The position numbers and the translations under genes are program-made. A stretch of DNA of 64,000 nucleotides, from assembly GCF_000276665.1 (NCBI RefSeq), contig NW_004955423.1:9561608-9625607 (forward strand). The letters run 5' to 3'. Of this stretch, positions 21,170 through 33,229 are shown piece after piece. The notes under the pieces were generated by a model that saw only the letters and a program-made list of their open reading frames with translations, had not been told where the DNA came from and did no database searches. Each line of letters begins with the position of its first letter. The first letter of the stretch is position 1. Source of the stretch: Chinchilla lanigera (lineage: Eukaryota > Chordata > Mammalia > Rodentia > Chinchillidae).

Positions 21170-21676
21170 AGCTGAGTTAGATAGAAATATTATAGGCAGT
21201 CAGACAGGGCTAGGCCTTTGAAGGAGCCAATATGGAAGACAACTGTGGGAGAGATAGGCACTTCTGCTCTGGGCCAGACTTCAAAGCAAAAGATTAAACA
21301 AATGCATCCACATACCCCTCTAGGGATGGACATCAGGGATTGATATTCTAAATAAGTAGTGATCACCTTGAAAAAGTCAAGAGTCATCACTAACTCAACC
21401 CCCTACAGGAAAAGCCCCTGTTCTGTATGTATGTTTTCTTGCTACATGACTCGCTTCCCCATTTGATCCCCATTTAATCAATTTTACCTGAACAATTATA
21501 CTTGTAATCTTATTGGCTGACCATAGTTTTGTCCCACCTCATGCCCACCTTGCAAGTTCCCGTGTTTCCCACCTTGGGGAGGTTCCTTGGCAATCCACTC
21601 AGGTCCCCTTCTGTCTCTCAGGCAGAAGCTTTCTTTCCCCCAATAAATATGTTCTGTTCTTAATTTTAAAAAAAAA
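21170..21676 (+). mobile_element. Possible ERV LTR or retroposed ERV transcript end
   Basis: It has a C-rich, LTR-like profile (GTCCCACCTCATGCCCACC, CACCTTGGGGAGGTTCCTTG), a polyadenylation signal AATAAA at 21642-21647 and, 20 bp later, a nine-A tract at 21668-21676. No internal retroviral genes are present. The family is not recognised, so the LTR call is tentative. Confidence 0.4.
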
Positions 21677-21899
21677 GAAGTGAAAAGTACAAAGATGGAA
21701 TTATTTTAAAGTTCCCATTAAATAGAAATAACAATATTTCAGGAGCTAAGAATGCTAATTACTCTGACTTTATCGTTACACATTGTATAAATGTATAAAC
21801 TTATAGTATTGTACCTCACAAATTACTACAAGTGTTATATTCCAATTATAATTTTAAAAATTTTACATTACAAAAGATTAAAAGTTTAAATTAAACACC

Positions 21900-23204
21900 A
21901 AATGGAAGAATTAGGCATAAAAAAGACCACACCTGAAGAGAGAATTAGGAAGTGGTAAAGTATAAAGTGGAATACCTGATATAGAATGCAGGATAGAGTG
22001 ATAAGTGCTGGAGAATATGACAGAGAAGTTACGTGTCATGGAGGATAAATAGGTTAAGAAATTTCAGTATGATTCTAGCTAGGATTTCAAGAGGAAATAA
22101 CAGGAGAAGATGAATGTGACACTGTTAGAATTGATGAAAGAAATTGAAGGCCCCAAAGCCCCAAGTAATCCCCAGTGAGATAAATTGAAAGACACTACAC
22201 ACACACACACACACACACTCATCCTGACCTGCAAACACATAGTAAAATTTCAGAATGCCAAAGACAAGTAGAATATATTAAAATTAGCTAAGGAAAAAAT
22301 ATGGATTATCAATAAAGGTTTGGCAATTAAGTAGCTGACTTCTCTGAAACAAAAATGTAAGACAAAAGATTGTAGGAAACTATGTTAATGTACTGAAAGA
22401 TAGTAACTCTCAAATAGAATTATTTACTGTTTAGAACCATTGGTCAAAATAAGTAAATTTGTGCTGTGTTAACGATTAACTCTGAAACTTCTATGGCTTC
22501 ACATAACAAAAATCTCTCTTGTTCCACATCTGGTCTAGGGGTAGAGAGAGCTGCTGCACACTTGGGGACTCAGCTGACAGAAGCGCTGACTGTCACTGGA
22601 CTGCCCAGAGCCAGTGTCCTATGAGAACACCCAGAAGGGAAGGAGGAGCCTACAGAAACATGGGATTAACTGCATTTCACTGGTAGTAGTGACACTTGTC
22701 ACCCCAGTAAACAAGGTACAAAAATGTAATTTACAAAGAAAAATATTGAAGAAATTTGCAGATAGTGAAATGAGAAACTGGTTTGTCAGAACAGACCACA
22801 TACTAATAGAATATATTTGTAGCAAACTTAACTGATAAAAATACAAATTACAAGGAAAAAAAAGGCAGCAACCAAATAGAAAGACAGACATTACACAAAA
22901 GGAACCCATAAAATTAATAAACTTATTAGAACAGCCCATGTCAATATTTGGAAAATTAAAATCCAAACTCCCAGATATTGTTTACACTCACCTGATTGGG
23001 AAAATTTTAGAAGTCTGGGAAGGTTATGTTGGTGAAGTGTAGAGCAATGGGAACTTTTATTTTGTTAACGTGAGTATAAATTGCTGTGGTGCCTTTGGAA
23101 AATTCGCATTATCAAGTAACGGAGAAGATCCGTTTACCCTATTTTTCAGTAATTCCACACCGAGGTTTATAACTGTGGAAGCAAAAACAATGCCTGTTTT
23201 CCAA
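21900..23204 (+). mobile_element. Old L1/HAL1-like relic
   Basis: Degenerate sense L1-type sequence. An ORF1-like part lies near 22150-22430 (AGTAAAATTTCAGAATGCCA with AAGACAAG). An ORF2 3'-like part lies near 23000-23200 (TGGTGAAGTGTAGAGCAATG, CAGTAATTCCACACC). A separate LTR-like piece may interrupt it at about 22460-22610. All frames are broken. Confidence 0.5.
22197..22218. repeat. (AC)11 microsatellite
   Basis: Eleven perfect AC dinucleotides. Confidence 0.95.
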
Positions 23205-23732
23205 AGATGCTTTTACCTTAATCCTCAGAATAGATGAAGTTATACAGCAAAAGCAAATTAAAGGTGCAGATTGGATGAGGGATGTTCATCAGCTGAATAA
23301 GAGTGAGAGAGAGAGACAGAGAGAGACAGAAACAGAGACAGAGAAAGACTATCCTAGATTATCTAGGTGGGTCTAGTAATTACAAGGGTATTGAAGAGGA
23401 AGAGGAAGGGAGAAGTCTTAGAACCAGAAAGCTGGCATCATGAGAAGTGATGGATCAGCCATCAGCGGCTTTAAAAATGGAAGGAAACCATGACCCAAGG
23501 AATGTGGGCAGTATTTAGAAGATAGAAAAAGGCAAGAAAATGGATCTTTCCCTAGAGCCTCCAGAAAGGAACACAACCTAGCTGACACTTTTGAGTTTTG
23601 CCCAGTGACATTCATTTCAGACTTCTAACCTCTAAAGCTATAAAATAATAAATATGTCAGTGTAAGCCATGAACACCCAGATCTAGTAATTTGTTATGAC
23701 AGCATAGGAAACTAATGCAGTATTTTACAGAA
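23205..23732 (+). mobile_element. MLT1-type MaLR LTR, sense
   Basis: Clear MLT1 order: ACCTTAATCCTCAGAATAGA, GGTGCAGATTGG, a GAGA-rich stretch, ATCCTAGATTATCTAGGTGG, CCATGACCCAAGGAATGTGG, TAGAGCCTCCAGAAAGGAAC, TTTCAGACTTCTAACCTCTA, TAATTTGTTATGACAGCATA, GGAAACTAATGCAG. Nearly full-length solo LTR, inserted within the old L1 relic. Confidence 0.85.
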
Positions 23733-24235
23733 ACTCTTGTACAAGGGCAGTGGGAGACATTTGCAAAAAGAAAACAGAAGAACTTTCAGAGCTACAAAAA
23801 AGATGAAAATAAGGTAATTTTTATGGAAGTAGACCCCAAAGTATACCAGAATAGTAACAGTGGAATGGAATAACATAACATCAGGGAAATAAATAAACCA
23901 TAGGCTCATGCATCAACATGATAAGTGAAAAAGCAAGCTGCATACACATATTGCAATATCATTTATGTGAAGTCTAAAAAAGTAAAAATCCAATATGTTG
24001 CTTAAAGGTACATACTTTGTGAATAAAAGCAAGGTAATGATCAACACAACTGAGACAGTGGTTGCTTCTGGTGGAGAAGGCAGGACATGCAGATTAGGGA
24101 GCAGAGCACAGGGACCTCCTGTGACATTGGTAATGCTTTGGAATAGTGATTTCACTGCATATTTTTTTTCATGTTTTGTAGCATATATCATTTTGTGGGC
24201 ATCAAATATTTCATATTTTAAGAAGTAGATGAGAA
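23733..24235 (+). mobile_element. Old L1 3' end
   Basis: It contains ATGATAAGTGAAAAAGCAAG, CAATATCATTTATGTGAAGT, AGACAGTGGTTGCTTCTGGT and GACATTGGTAATGCTTTGG in the usual L1M 3' order. It is probably the continuation of the L1 relic before the MLT1 insertion. Confidence 0.65.
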
Positions 24236-24589
24236 TAAAAAAATTCTTAAGTGTGGCCAGACATAGCTTTTTCTTATGGGATTTAGAATAATTAAATAAG
24301 CTGCCTGAGACCATATCATCAACCCTGATACTCAAGCAAGTGCTAAAAAATGCAATTTCTTGCATAATCTTGATAACAGAGTTCTTCTGAGTCCATTGCC
24401 AAGTGGTATAACTGATAATAAATTCCTGCTCATAGAGTCAAGCCAAGAGGTCCATAAAATCAATAGAGATGGTTATTTGGAGAATATCTCAGAGGCCAAA
24501 GAGCCTTCCCCACATTGATATCCCTACTCATATTCATCAACAGCAGTGAGGATTACTCCATCCAGTGCTGTTCTGACCACGTGTAATAC

Positions 24590-24765
24590 AGTACTAATGG
24601 CAACTCTTTGAGACAGGTACTGTTATTTGTGTTTACAAATGGTAAAATGGAAGCATACAGTGGTTACACCCCTTTCTCAAGATCATGCAACTATGGAGTA
24701 GCAGAGTCTTGATTTAGATAAGCGCTTATGCTCTTCTCTGTCATCCTACACTGCATCTCAATTGT
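24590..24765 (+). repeat. MIR SINE
   Basis: MIR order visible: TTTGAGACAGGTACTGTTAT, TTTACAAATGGTAAAATGGA, TTTCTCAAGATCATGCAAC, GAGTAGCAGAGTCTTGATTT, ATGCTCTTCTCTGTCATCC. Confidence 0.65.
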
Positions 24766-24929
24766 CCTCCAATTTATTTACAAATAAGATTTCTGCTGAT
24801 GCATTGGCTTAAATGTAGATTCTTCTGACACGTTCACTTGAAAATTGGTCTTCAAATGAGCCCTAGAGTTTACACTGTCATCAGACAGCTTAAACATTGG
24901 CCACTAGTTTAGCTCCTCTTCCAATGATT

Positions 24930-25320
24930 TGTGTTATAAATCTGATCATACTCCTCCTCCTCTGCTTAAAATTCCTCTATGTTTTTCATAAGCATTAAGG
25001 CGGAAGTTCAGCTTTCTTAGCACACAAGGCTCTTCATCGTCTGGCTCCTTCCTTACTGTCCCATCCATCCAGATCTCTAAGCCCGTTCTTTACTTCCATC
25101 CATATAGACCTTCCAAAACCATGCTTAGTGGTTCACACCTCCATCCTTAGTACACATTGCTCTCTGACACAGAAATGCTCTGAGTTTAACTCCTCTCTAT
25201 CCCTCAAAATTCGAAAACTTCATTTTGCGCTCATATACATTACCTGTAGTGCACAACACAGTTCCAAATGATATCTATCTTCATCTTTGTTTTAAAGTTG
25301 AGACTTATGTAAAAAGACAA
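24930..25320 (+). repeat. L2 LINE fragment
   Basis: L2 3' order: CTGCTTAAAATTCCTCTATG, CACAAGGCTCTTCATCGTCT, GGCTCCTTCCTTACTGTCC, ATTGCTCTCTGACACAG, CAGTTCCAAATGATATCTAT. The usual AATAAATATTTGTTGA end is missing. Confidence 0.6.
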
Positions 25321-26170
25321 TGAGCTCATGGTCAGATCATGGTAGAGGCAGTGTCGCACTCACAGGTGCTTCCAGAATTTCTTATTTGACTCTTTCTTCC
25401 CAGTGCCTGGCCCAATGCTTGACATTCTCCTGGTTAGATGGATATAGATGGATGGCTTGGGTTGAAATAAATTCTAGCTTAAAAGAAAACACCAAAAGAC
25501 CATACTTGTAGTTGGAGTAAGGAGATTCTGGCTTGATTTCTGCCTCTTCTGCTAACTAGCTCCTAAGATAGGAGGATTTCTACACAGCTAACCCAGTCCA
25601 GGGGTGCTTAGTATGACAAGCAGGCCTTTTGAAGGGAGAACAACTTTGGCACTGGAAGCTGCAGATGAACAAGGGGAGTGGAAAAAGAATCTGAACTGGG
25701 AGGCAGGATGCCAGTTATTGCAAGTTTTCTTTGGGGAAGAACTGTGTTGTCATGCAATATTTATCATAGTTTCTCAGATGGGAAGATAGTGATTTGTTAT
25801 CTCTGTGTGCAGCTGTGACCAGAGAGATTGACGTGGGGGCTTGTTCTCAGGGCGAGTGTGTGCATACTACTTGACTTTGCCTTTATATCTAAGGCTGCTG
25901 GTTTCTGAAAATAGAACCTTGTGCTGCCTGTGACTCAGCCTGCTTTCACTTCATGTTCTCTCTGATATCTTAGTTCTAAAAGCGTGAGTCGGTCTCTGCT
26001 TGTTTGTTGCATGCCCCTCCTTGCATGCAAACTTTTGAAATCTGTGTGTTATTGCCAAGAGATTTGTTTTCCTTTTTATTAATTCCTGAAATTCTTTATC
26101 TGTTGCCTCTCCAGTGACTTACACTGACTTTCTTTACTCTGGGCCTTTTTAGTAAGGTAACAAAGTTCAC
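25321..26170. other. No recognised feature
   Basis: About 850 bp with no gene or repeat I can support. Confidence 0.4.
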
Positions 26171-26188
26171 TAAAACTATCCCCTGGAG

Positions 26189-26283
26189 GGGCTGGGGATT
26201 TAGCTCAGCGGCAAAGCGCCTGCCTGGCAAGCGCAAGGTCGTGAGTTCGGTTCCTGGTACCGGAGAAAAACAAAAAAAATAAA
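26189..26283 (+). mobile_element. ID SINE (young type)
   Basis: Complete ID with intact A and B boxes and a short A-rich tail. A perfect 18-bp target-site duplication, TAAAACTATCCCCTGGAG, flanks it at 26171-26188 and 26284-26301. The perfect duplication points to recent insertion. Confidence 0.97.
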
Positions 26284-26301
26284 TAAAACTATCCCCTGGA
26301 G

Positions 26302-27408
26302 TCCATTCCAGTTTAGTCAGGGAGTGAGGTCCTGCCTCTGATTTAGTCTCTCACTCATCGTGACTGGCTGACCCCTCTTTCCTCCCTCTTTGGGAACCCT
26401 TCTTCTTTAATGCCTTCCTTGTAAGTGAGTCTAATGGAGTTTGTCTGAGGGTGGAGGCTGTGGCAGTGGTGGAAGTCTGAGCACCTGCGAACCCTCCCTC
26501 TGTCCTAGCTGTTTGGTTCCACACCTCCACTCAAGCGCTCTCTGGAGAAGCCCTCAGTAGAATCCCGTGCCTCTCATCCCACCTCTTACAATCCATGAGG
26601 TTTAAATGGGAATGACCTCCTTTCAACTTTTCTTTTTATCTTCATTGACTAGTTAGACTCTGGCATTTAGTTCACCATGATGCAAGCTTTCTTAGTTGTG
26701 CATAACTGAGTCTGTTTATTTCTCACTGACTGATTATCTCCATTGATAGAGTATTGGTTGGCTCTGAAAAGGAACTGATTCTTTTTTCTGCCTTTGAATC
26801 TCTTTATTCCTTGACAAGAAAATTAGGGAGATGGGGCAGGTAAGTATCTGGTACATTCAGTGACTAATTTTCTTCCTTTTTCTTTCTTACATTTAGTATT
26901 TTTATTATGAAAATAATACTTGCTCATCATCAGTAAATAATCCAGAATTGGAAGAATTTCCCAATTCCAGCTCCTGCTACCAGTGTGCTAAGCATCCCTT
27001 GTTATTCTGTAAGCATTTGTTAAAACTAAAGTAAGGTAAAATGTGAAATATAAAGTAAAAATTGCATAAAACAAACTTTAAATACACAAATAGAAAGCTA
27101 CCAAGGGTACTATTCTGTCACTGACTTTTTATATTTAATAATCAATGTGATCAGTTTCTATGTCAATGTACTTATTTATCCATCATTCTTTTTAATATTT
27201 ATAGAATACTTTTATTAGTTAGAACACTGTGGGTGCAAGTTATAACAACTAACTCATACTACCTCTGTCAAAGAAGAGCATTTGCTCATTAAAAAGAGTG
27301 GGAGGAAAAGAGATTGGACTGGTCTTGGGAAGCAACAATACAGGGACTCAATGTACCATGGAGGTGACCTCTCTGTGCCTTTCTTACCACTGGTGATATG
27401 TTTGGCAG
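26302..27408. other. No recognised feature
   Basis: Mixed sequence with no repeat or coding signal I can support. Confidence 0.4.
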
Positions 27409-27451
27409 CCTTCTTTCCTAGAGTAAAGTCTCCTTCTTTCCTAGAGTAAAG
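27409..27451. repeat. 23-bp tandem duplication
   Basis: CCTTCTTTCCTAGAGTAAAG occurs exactly at 27409-27428 and again at 27432-27451. Confidence 0.9.
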
Positions 27452-27489
27452 CCATTCCATGAGTGGCTGTTACTGCTGATCCCTTCCCT

Positions 27490-27575
27490 TGCATGATCCC
27501 AAATTTACCAGCCTACTGGTTAGGTAACCCTGAACTAATTACTTCACCTCTCTGTACTGTAGTTCTACATGATAG
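27490..27575 (+). repeat. MIR-like fragment
   Basis: The order ACTGGTTAGGTAACCCTGAA, CTAATTACTTCACCTCTCTG, TACTGTAG follows the MIR core (actagctgtgtgacc... cttaacctctctg... cctcag). Short and weak. Confidence 0.4.
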
Positions 27576-27884
27576 GAAATGTTTTTGGGATCACTTTCCT
27601 CAGCTTCTTCCTGTGGCTCAGCAGAATCATGCCGGGATGGAGACTGGAATCCCTGGAAGCATAAGTTACCCACTACTCCAATACCGTTCCTTGTAGGTGC
27701 CAAAGTCAGGGACATAGCCACATCTTCAAGGCCACATTGAGAATAGCATCTTGGAATCCATCTCCTTTTTCTATGCTTGGACTTGGGAATCTCAGAGAAC
27801 ACGGAGCAGAAAAATGCCAGGATAACTACACCTAAACATATAATTTTTAAATAACAGAAAGTGAAAGGTAAATGAAGAAATTCT

Positions 27885-30357
27885 GAAAGAAGCCAGAGGA
27901 ATAAAATACTTAGAAGCAAAGATAAAAAATATATCCAAGTTCTCTACAAAAAGCCATATAAGCAGGAAGAGCGTAGAATGACAAAAAAATCACCTAACAT
28001 TCTCTATTTTGTAAAATTATCCTTCAAAACGGAAACAAAAATAAAGACTTTCTCCAACAAAAATTGAGAGGCATTGTTGCCAGTAGACATACCTTTCCAG
28101 AAATATTTAAAAAGTTTTTTAGAAAGAAGAAAAATAACTGATGCCAGGAATCTAGATCTATATTAAAAAGAGAGAGAACGAGTAACTGAAGGTAAGATAA
28201 ATTTTTTATAATCTTAAATTGAACTAAAAGAAGATAGGTTATTAAAAATAATTACAGTGACAATTTATTTGTCTAAATACATAGAGTCATGCATTTTTAT
28301 ATGTGAATGGAATGAAGAACAATAATAAGACAAAGGACAAGAGGAAGGAATTATCATTTTTTATGAGATACTCCTACTACCCATGAAGCGATACATTTGC
28401 TATTCAAAAGGGAACTTGGAGTAACTCTATATATATTTTGCAAACTCTAGGGAAACCACTAAAAATATTTTCTTAAAAAAAGTGACTCAACTGGTATTCT
28501 AAGAAACCAGAGGAAATGGAACCATATACAATACAAATATAACACAAAAGGCAGAAAAAAGTAGAAGACAAAAACAGAAACAAAAAATAAGGATAATAAA
28601 TAGAAAACAGTAGCAAATATGGTAAAAATCAATCTAACTATAAATCATTATCTTGACCATCAATGGTATAAATACATCAGTTAAAAGACAGATCCTGTCA
28701 GGTAGTCAAAAACAAGATCTAACTATATGTTGTTGAAACCCACATTAAATATAATGGCACATAAAGATTTTGTAAATATAATGGAAGTAAAAATAAAATG
28801 AAGAGAAAAAGATATACCATGCAAATACTAACCCAAAGAAAGTAAAAGTAGTTACATTAATTTTACACAAAACAGACTTCATAGCAAGGAAAAACAGGCT
28901 ATTACATAAGGAAGATATAACAACTATGAATGTATATGAACCAAACAGCACAGCATCACAATACATGAGGCAAAAACTGATAGAATTACAAGAGGAATTA
29001 GATGGATTAGTATTATATTTGGAGCTTTTAGTAGTTCTCTATGGGAAATGTGCTGAACCAGCAGGCAGAAAACCAGTAGGCACATAACTAAACTCAACAT
29101 CACCACCCATCAATAGGATATAGTACACATTGACAGACTACTTCACCCAACAACAGCAGAATACACATTCTTTTTTTTTTTTTTTTTGGTTTTTCTCCGG
29201 TACCGGGAACCGAGCTCACGACCTTGCGCTTGCCAGGCAGGCGCTTTTGCCACTGAGCTAAATCCCCAGCCCCCACATTCTTCTTAAACTCACATGAAAC
29301 ATTCAGTAAGAGACCACATATCAGGTCATCAAGTACACAATAACAAATTTTAACATATGGAAATCATATATTTTCTCTTTTCAAATCACAATGAAATTAA
29401 ACCAGAACAAAATACTAGGAAGATGGTTGAAAAATATCTATGAATAACATATGGGTCAAAGAAACTCAAACAAGTTAAAAAATACTTTATTTGAAACAAA
29501 TGAGAATGCAAACACATTGAAATTTGTGGCAAAGCAGTGTTTAGAGAGAAATTTGTGGCACTGAATGTGTATATTAGAAAAGAAGAAAGATCTAAAATCA
29601 TCTAAGTTACCATTTAGGAAACTAGAAAAAGAAGAGCAAATTAAATCATATCTAAAATAAGCTGAAGAAATAGAAATTGAGCAGAAATCAATGAAATTGA
29701 AAACAGAAATCAACAAAGGAAGCCAGCTAGGCCCAAAGCTAGTTCTTCTGAAAGATCAATAAAATCAATAAACCACTAACCATGCAAAGTAAGAAAAAAG
29801 TAAGAGAGGGAAAATAGTAACATCCAAAATGAAAGAAGAAACATTATTGTGAATCTTATCATCATTAAAACAGTGATAAAATGGTTATGAAGAACAAGTC
29901 TATGCCCACAAATATAATAATCTAGCTGAAATGGATCAATTACTCAAAACATATACTCTGTCAAAATGTTTACAAGAAAATATAGACAATTTGAATAGTG
30001 ATAAATCTATCAAGGAAGTTGAATTAATAATCAATAACCTTCCAAACTAGAAAGCAAAAATTATCTCAAAATGGATCACATATTCAAATATAAAACATAA
30101 AACTATAAAATCTAGATTACTGTGACTACAGCAATGAGTTTTAGATTCAGTACCAAAGATATGATCCATAGAAGGAGTAATTGATAGGCAGGACTTCATT
30201 AAAATTAAAAGTTTTGTTCTGCAAAAGACAGTTTAAGAAGAATGAGAAAATATGCCACAGACTGAGATAAAGTATTTGCAAATGACACATTTGATAAGAG
30301 ACCATTATCCAAAAGTACAAAGAACATTTATGGCACAGCAATAATAAAACAAACCAC
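27885..30357 (+). mobile_element. Old L1 (L1M), 5' segment with ORF1 end and ORF2 start
   Basis: ORF1 3'-like blocks lie at 27890-28100 (TCCTTCAAAACGG, AATAAAGACTTTCTCCAAC). ORF2 endonuclease blocks lie at about 28600-29280 (AAAAGATATACCATGCAAAT, CCCAACAACAGCAGAATACA). ORF2 RT-start blocks lie at 29520-30060 (AAATTTGTGGCAAAGCAGTG, AAAAGAAGAAAGATCTAAAA, GAAGAGCAAATTAAATC). A further block lies at 30140-30330. Stops and frameshifts fill every frame. It is interrupted by an ID SINE and continues beyond a younger L1 at 31632. Confidence 0.85.
29171..29273 (-). mobile_element. ID SINE (young type), antisense
   Basis: T-run then the ID body in reverse, ending CCCCAGCCCC. CACATTCTT repeats at both edges (left copy begins at 29164, right copy at 29274). 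It sits inside the old L1 endonuclease region. Confidence 0.93.
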
Positions 30358-31507
30358 CCTATTAAAGATTGTCCATTTAACAAGTGGTGCTGGGGAAACT
30401 GGTTATCCACGTGCTATGAAATGAAAACTAGCCCATCTCTCTCATTTTGTACTAAAATCAAATCAAAATGGATCAAAGAACTAGATATAAAAACAGAAAC
30501 ACTGAATCAACTAGAAGATAAAATAAGGAAAACACTTGAAGACGTAGGCACAGGGACAGATTTCCTGAAGAGAACTCCAATACACAAGAAATAATACCAG
30601 AAATCAACAGGTGAGATTATATTAAATTAATACACTTTGGCACAGACAAAGAAACAATAGATTGTAAAAGTAAGCTGCAGAGTAGAAAAAAATTGGCAAC
30701 TACTCTTCTGGTAGGAGAGTATGATTTAGAATATATAAAGAACTCAAAAAATTTAGAACCACAAAAACAAGTGACCCAATCAAAAAATGGGCAAATGAAA
30801 TGAACAGATACTGCTCAGAAAAAGACCAGTAAGTGCATGAAAAAATGTTCAGCATCTTTAGCCTTTAGGGAAATGCAAATCAAAAGAATTCTGAGATTCT
30901 TTCTTACTCCAGAAAGAATAGTTATCATCAAAAACACAAAAAACAACAGGCACTGCCAAGAATGTGGGGAAAAGACTTCTGCATCATTGGTGAGAAGGTT
31001 AAGTAATAAATCTATTATCAAAATCAGTATGGAAATTCCCCCAGAAGTTAAAAATAGAAATTCTGTTTGACCCAGCTATACCTCTCTGGATAATTTCCCA
31101 GAAGAGTTGAAGACATCATACTCTGGTGATCCACACATATCCATGGTTATAGCAGCACAATTCATAATAGCTAAATTATGGAAATAGCCTAGATGCCAAG
31201 CAACAGATAAATGGATAAAGAAATTGTAGTCTAAAAATTTGTTGCTATAAAATATTTCAGTTTATTCTGCTATAAAAAAGAATCAATTCAAGTACTTTGT
31301 AGGAAAATAGATGGATTTAAAAACAATGTGCAATGAAATAAATCAGACACAGAAGGCTAATATTGTATGGTTTTTCTAGTAAGAGAAACCAAAAAATATA
31401 AATAAAGAGTAAAATAAAGGAAAGATAGTAGGAAGGGAGATAAACTTTTTGGAGATGAGGAATGAGGTAAGGAGCAAGGGAGGGTAGGAAAGAAGGATAT
31501 CAAAAAT

Positions 31508-31562
<55 letters not shown>

Positions 31563-31631
31563 CCAATTCCCCAAAATAAATGTAATTATACTGTGTCACT
31601 GTGGCACAAATGAATGCTAATAAAAAATAAA
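30358..31631 (+). mobile_element. Younger L1 3' segment inserted in the old L1
   Basis: It starts in ORF2 3' sequence (AACAAGTGGTGCTGGGGAAA) and follows L1 without gaps: AAATGGATCAAAGAACTAGA, ATATAAAGAACTCAAAAAAT, GGGAAATGCAAATCAAAAGA, GCCAAGAATGTGGGGAAAAG, ATAGTTGGAAATA-type blocks, ATAAATCAGACACAGAAGGC. A 3' UTR with an (AT)25 run follows, then the end AATAAAAAATAAA. It is closer to the L1 consensus than the host element. 5' truncated and frame-broken. Confidence 0.8.
31511..31560. repeat. (AT)25 microsatellite
   Basis: Perfect AT run in the 3' UTR of the younger L1. Confidence 0.97.
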
Positions 31632-31847
31632 CAGCCCAATTAAAATTTAATCCAAAGACCCTAACAGACACTTCACCTAAGTTGACATACAGATACAAAT
31701 AAACACATGAAGGGATGCTCTGCATAATATGTCGTCAGGGGAATGCAAATTAAAATTACAGTGCTACCATGTGAGATACTGCTACATGCCTACTAACATG
31801 TCCAAAATTCAGAACATTAATAATACCAAATGGTGGCAAAAATCTCG
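31632..31847 (+). mobile_element. Old L1 (L1M), middle segment
   Basis: The host L1 resumes with CCCAATTAAAATTTAATCCA, AGACACTTCACCTAAG, GGGGAATGCAAATTAAAATT and CAAATGGTGGCAAAAATCTC. It stops abruptly at the LTR that begins at 31848 and continues at 33277. Confidence 0.8.
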
Positions 31848-32055
31848 TGATGCTCAATCTTGTTTATCAACTTGATTAGATTGAGAAATGCCTAGGTTAG
31901 AAAAGCATACTTCAAAGTGTGTCTGTGAGGGTGTTTCCAAAGACTGTTGGCTTGTGGGACAACAAACTGAGGTGGGAAACCCACCCTGAATAGGGACAGA
32001 ACAATCCAATAGTCTGGGTACACAGAAGAAATGAAAACAGAAGGAGGAAGCCCAT

Positions 32056-32661
32056 GGTATTAATCACTTTCCTATCACTAGGACAATATATCCAACACAT
32101 ACAATGTAAGGAGGAAAGGTTCATTTTAGCTCAAGGTTTCGGAAGGTTCAACCCATAGTCAGCTATATAGTGAATAGTACAGTGTAAGGGCATGAAGGAA
32201 GAAAACTGCTTAACCCATGGGCAGCCAAGAAGCAGATAGGAAAAAACGAGCTAAGGACAAGAAGATACCTACCAAGGTTATAACCCCAGTGACCCATCAC
32301 TCAAACAGGCCCCACCTCCACCTCCTAACAGCACATTAATCATTGAATTTATCAATGGAATAGTCCACTGATGAGTTTAGTGCCCACAATCCAATCATTA
32401 TCCAGAAGTTCTACCTCTGTTTTTTTTTTGTTTGTTTGTTTGCTTTGTTTTTTGTCTTTTTTTGAGACAGGGTCTTGCTCTGCAGTTCAGGCTGACCTTG
32501 AGCTCACTTTGTAGCCCAGGCTGGTCTTGAACTCCCAGCGATGTACTTACCTCAGCCTCCTGAGTGCTGGGATTACAGGCATGCACCCCCATGGCCAGCT
32601 TTTAAGCTCTACCTCTGAACACATGAGACTTCTGGGAGACATTCTAGATGCAAACCATAAC
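32056..32661 (-). mobile_element. LTR B (MaLR-type), antisense, nested in LTR A
   Basis: Antisense MaLR layout: TATTAATCACTTTCCTATCA, TAAGGAGGAAAGGTTCATTT, AGCTCAAGGTTTC, CAGGCCCCACCTCCACCTCC, GACATTCTAGATGCAAACCA ending near ATAA. It contains a B1 SINE at 32420-32603. Confidence 0.75.
32420..32603 (-). mobile_element. B1 SINE, antisense, nested in LTR B
   Basis: Full B1 in reverse: T/G-rich tail, TTTTTGAGACAGGGTCTTGC, TTTGTAGCCCAGGCTGGTC, GAGTGCTGGGATTACAGGC. A 14-bp target-site duplication with one mismatch (AAGTTCTACCTCTG at 32406-32419, AAGCTCTACCTCTG at 32604-32617) flanks it. The internal duplicated block of rodent B1 is present. Confidence 0.93.
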
Positions 32662-32884
32662 TTCCACCATCATAGTCTCTTCTCTCTCACTGTCTCTCTC
32701 TCTCTGTCTCTCTCTTCCTCTCTCTGCCTCCAGCTGCCATATGAATTAAGTATCTTTGCTCCACCATGCCCTTACACCAAGATGTCCTGCCTCACCACAG
32801 GCCAAGAAATATTGGACTCAGTAGACCATGGATTAAAATCTCTGAAACTGTGAGCAAATATAAATCCTCCCTCCTTTTAGTTGG

Positions 32885-33229
32885 TATGTTAGTCAGCTTT
32901 CCCATCATTGGGACAAAATAGCTGACACCTGCATCTTAAAGTAAGAAAGGTTTATTTTTGCTCACAGTTTCAGTGGGTTCAGCCAGGTATGCCAGCTCCA
33001 AGGCAAAGAAAGCATGGTGGAAGATCATGCCTGGGGCATGGTCACTGCATGGTGCTCTGGAAGCAGATAGAGAAGGGAGGAGGGAGGGATCAGAATATAC
33101 TTTTTCAAGTCATGCACCCAGTGATCCACCCTTCTCACCAGGCCGCATCCCTGAAGATGAGATTTTGGGGAAACATTTTGTTTTAAATTTTTATTTTGGG
33201 GGGAACATTTTAGATCTAACCCATGACAG
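32885..33229 (-). mobile_element. LTR C (MaLR-type), antisense, nested in LTR A
   Basis: Antisense MaLR layout: TGTTAGTCAGCTTTCCCATC, AGTAAGAAAGGTTTATTTTT, GCTCACAGTTTCAGTGG, ATGGTGGAAGATCATG, GGGGGAACATTTTAGATCTA, ACCCATGACA. A degenerate AGTTG/AGTTT 5-bp repeat at the edges fits an LTR-element insertion. Confidence 0.75.

Noticed and set aside
21170..21676. An intact endogenous retrovirus
   Set aside because: No gag, pol or env frames and no paired LTR were seen; at most an isolated LTR or transcript end is present.
32599..32853. Plus-strand open frame with Ser/Leu repeats
   Set aside because: It runs through an LTR, a B1 end and a CT-rich simple sequence, so it is not a gene.
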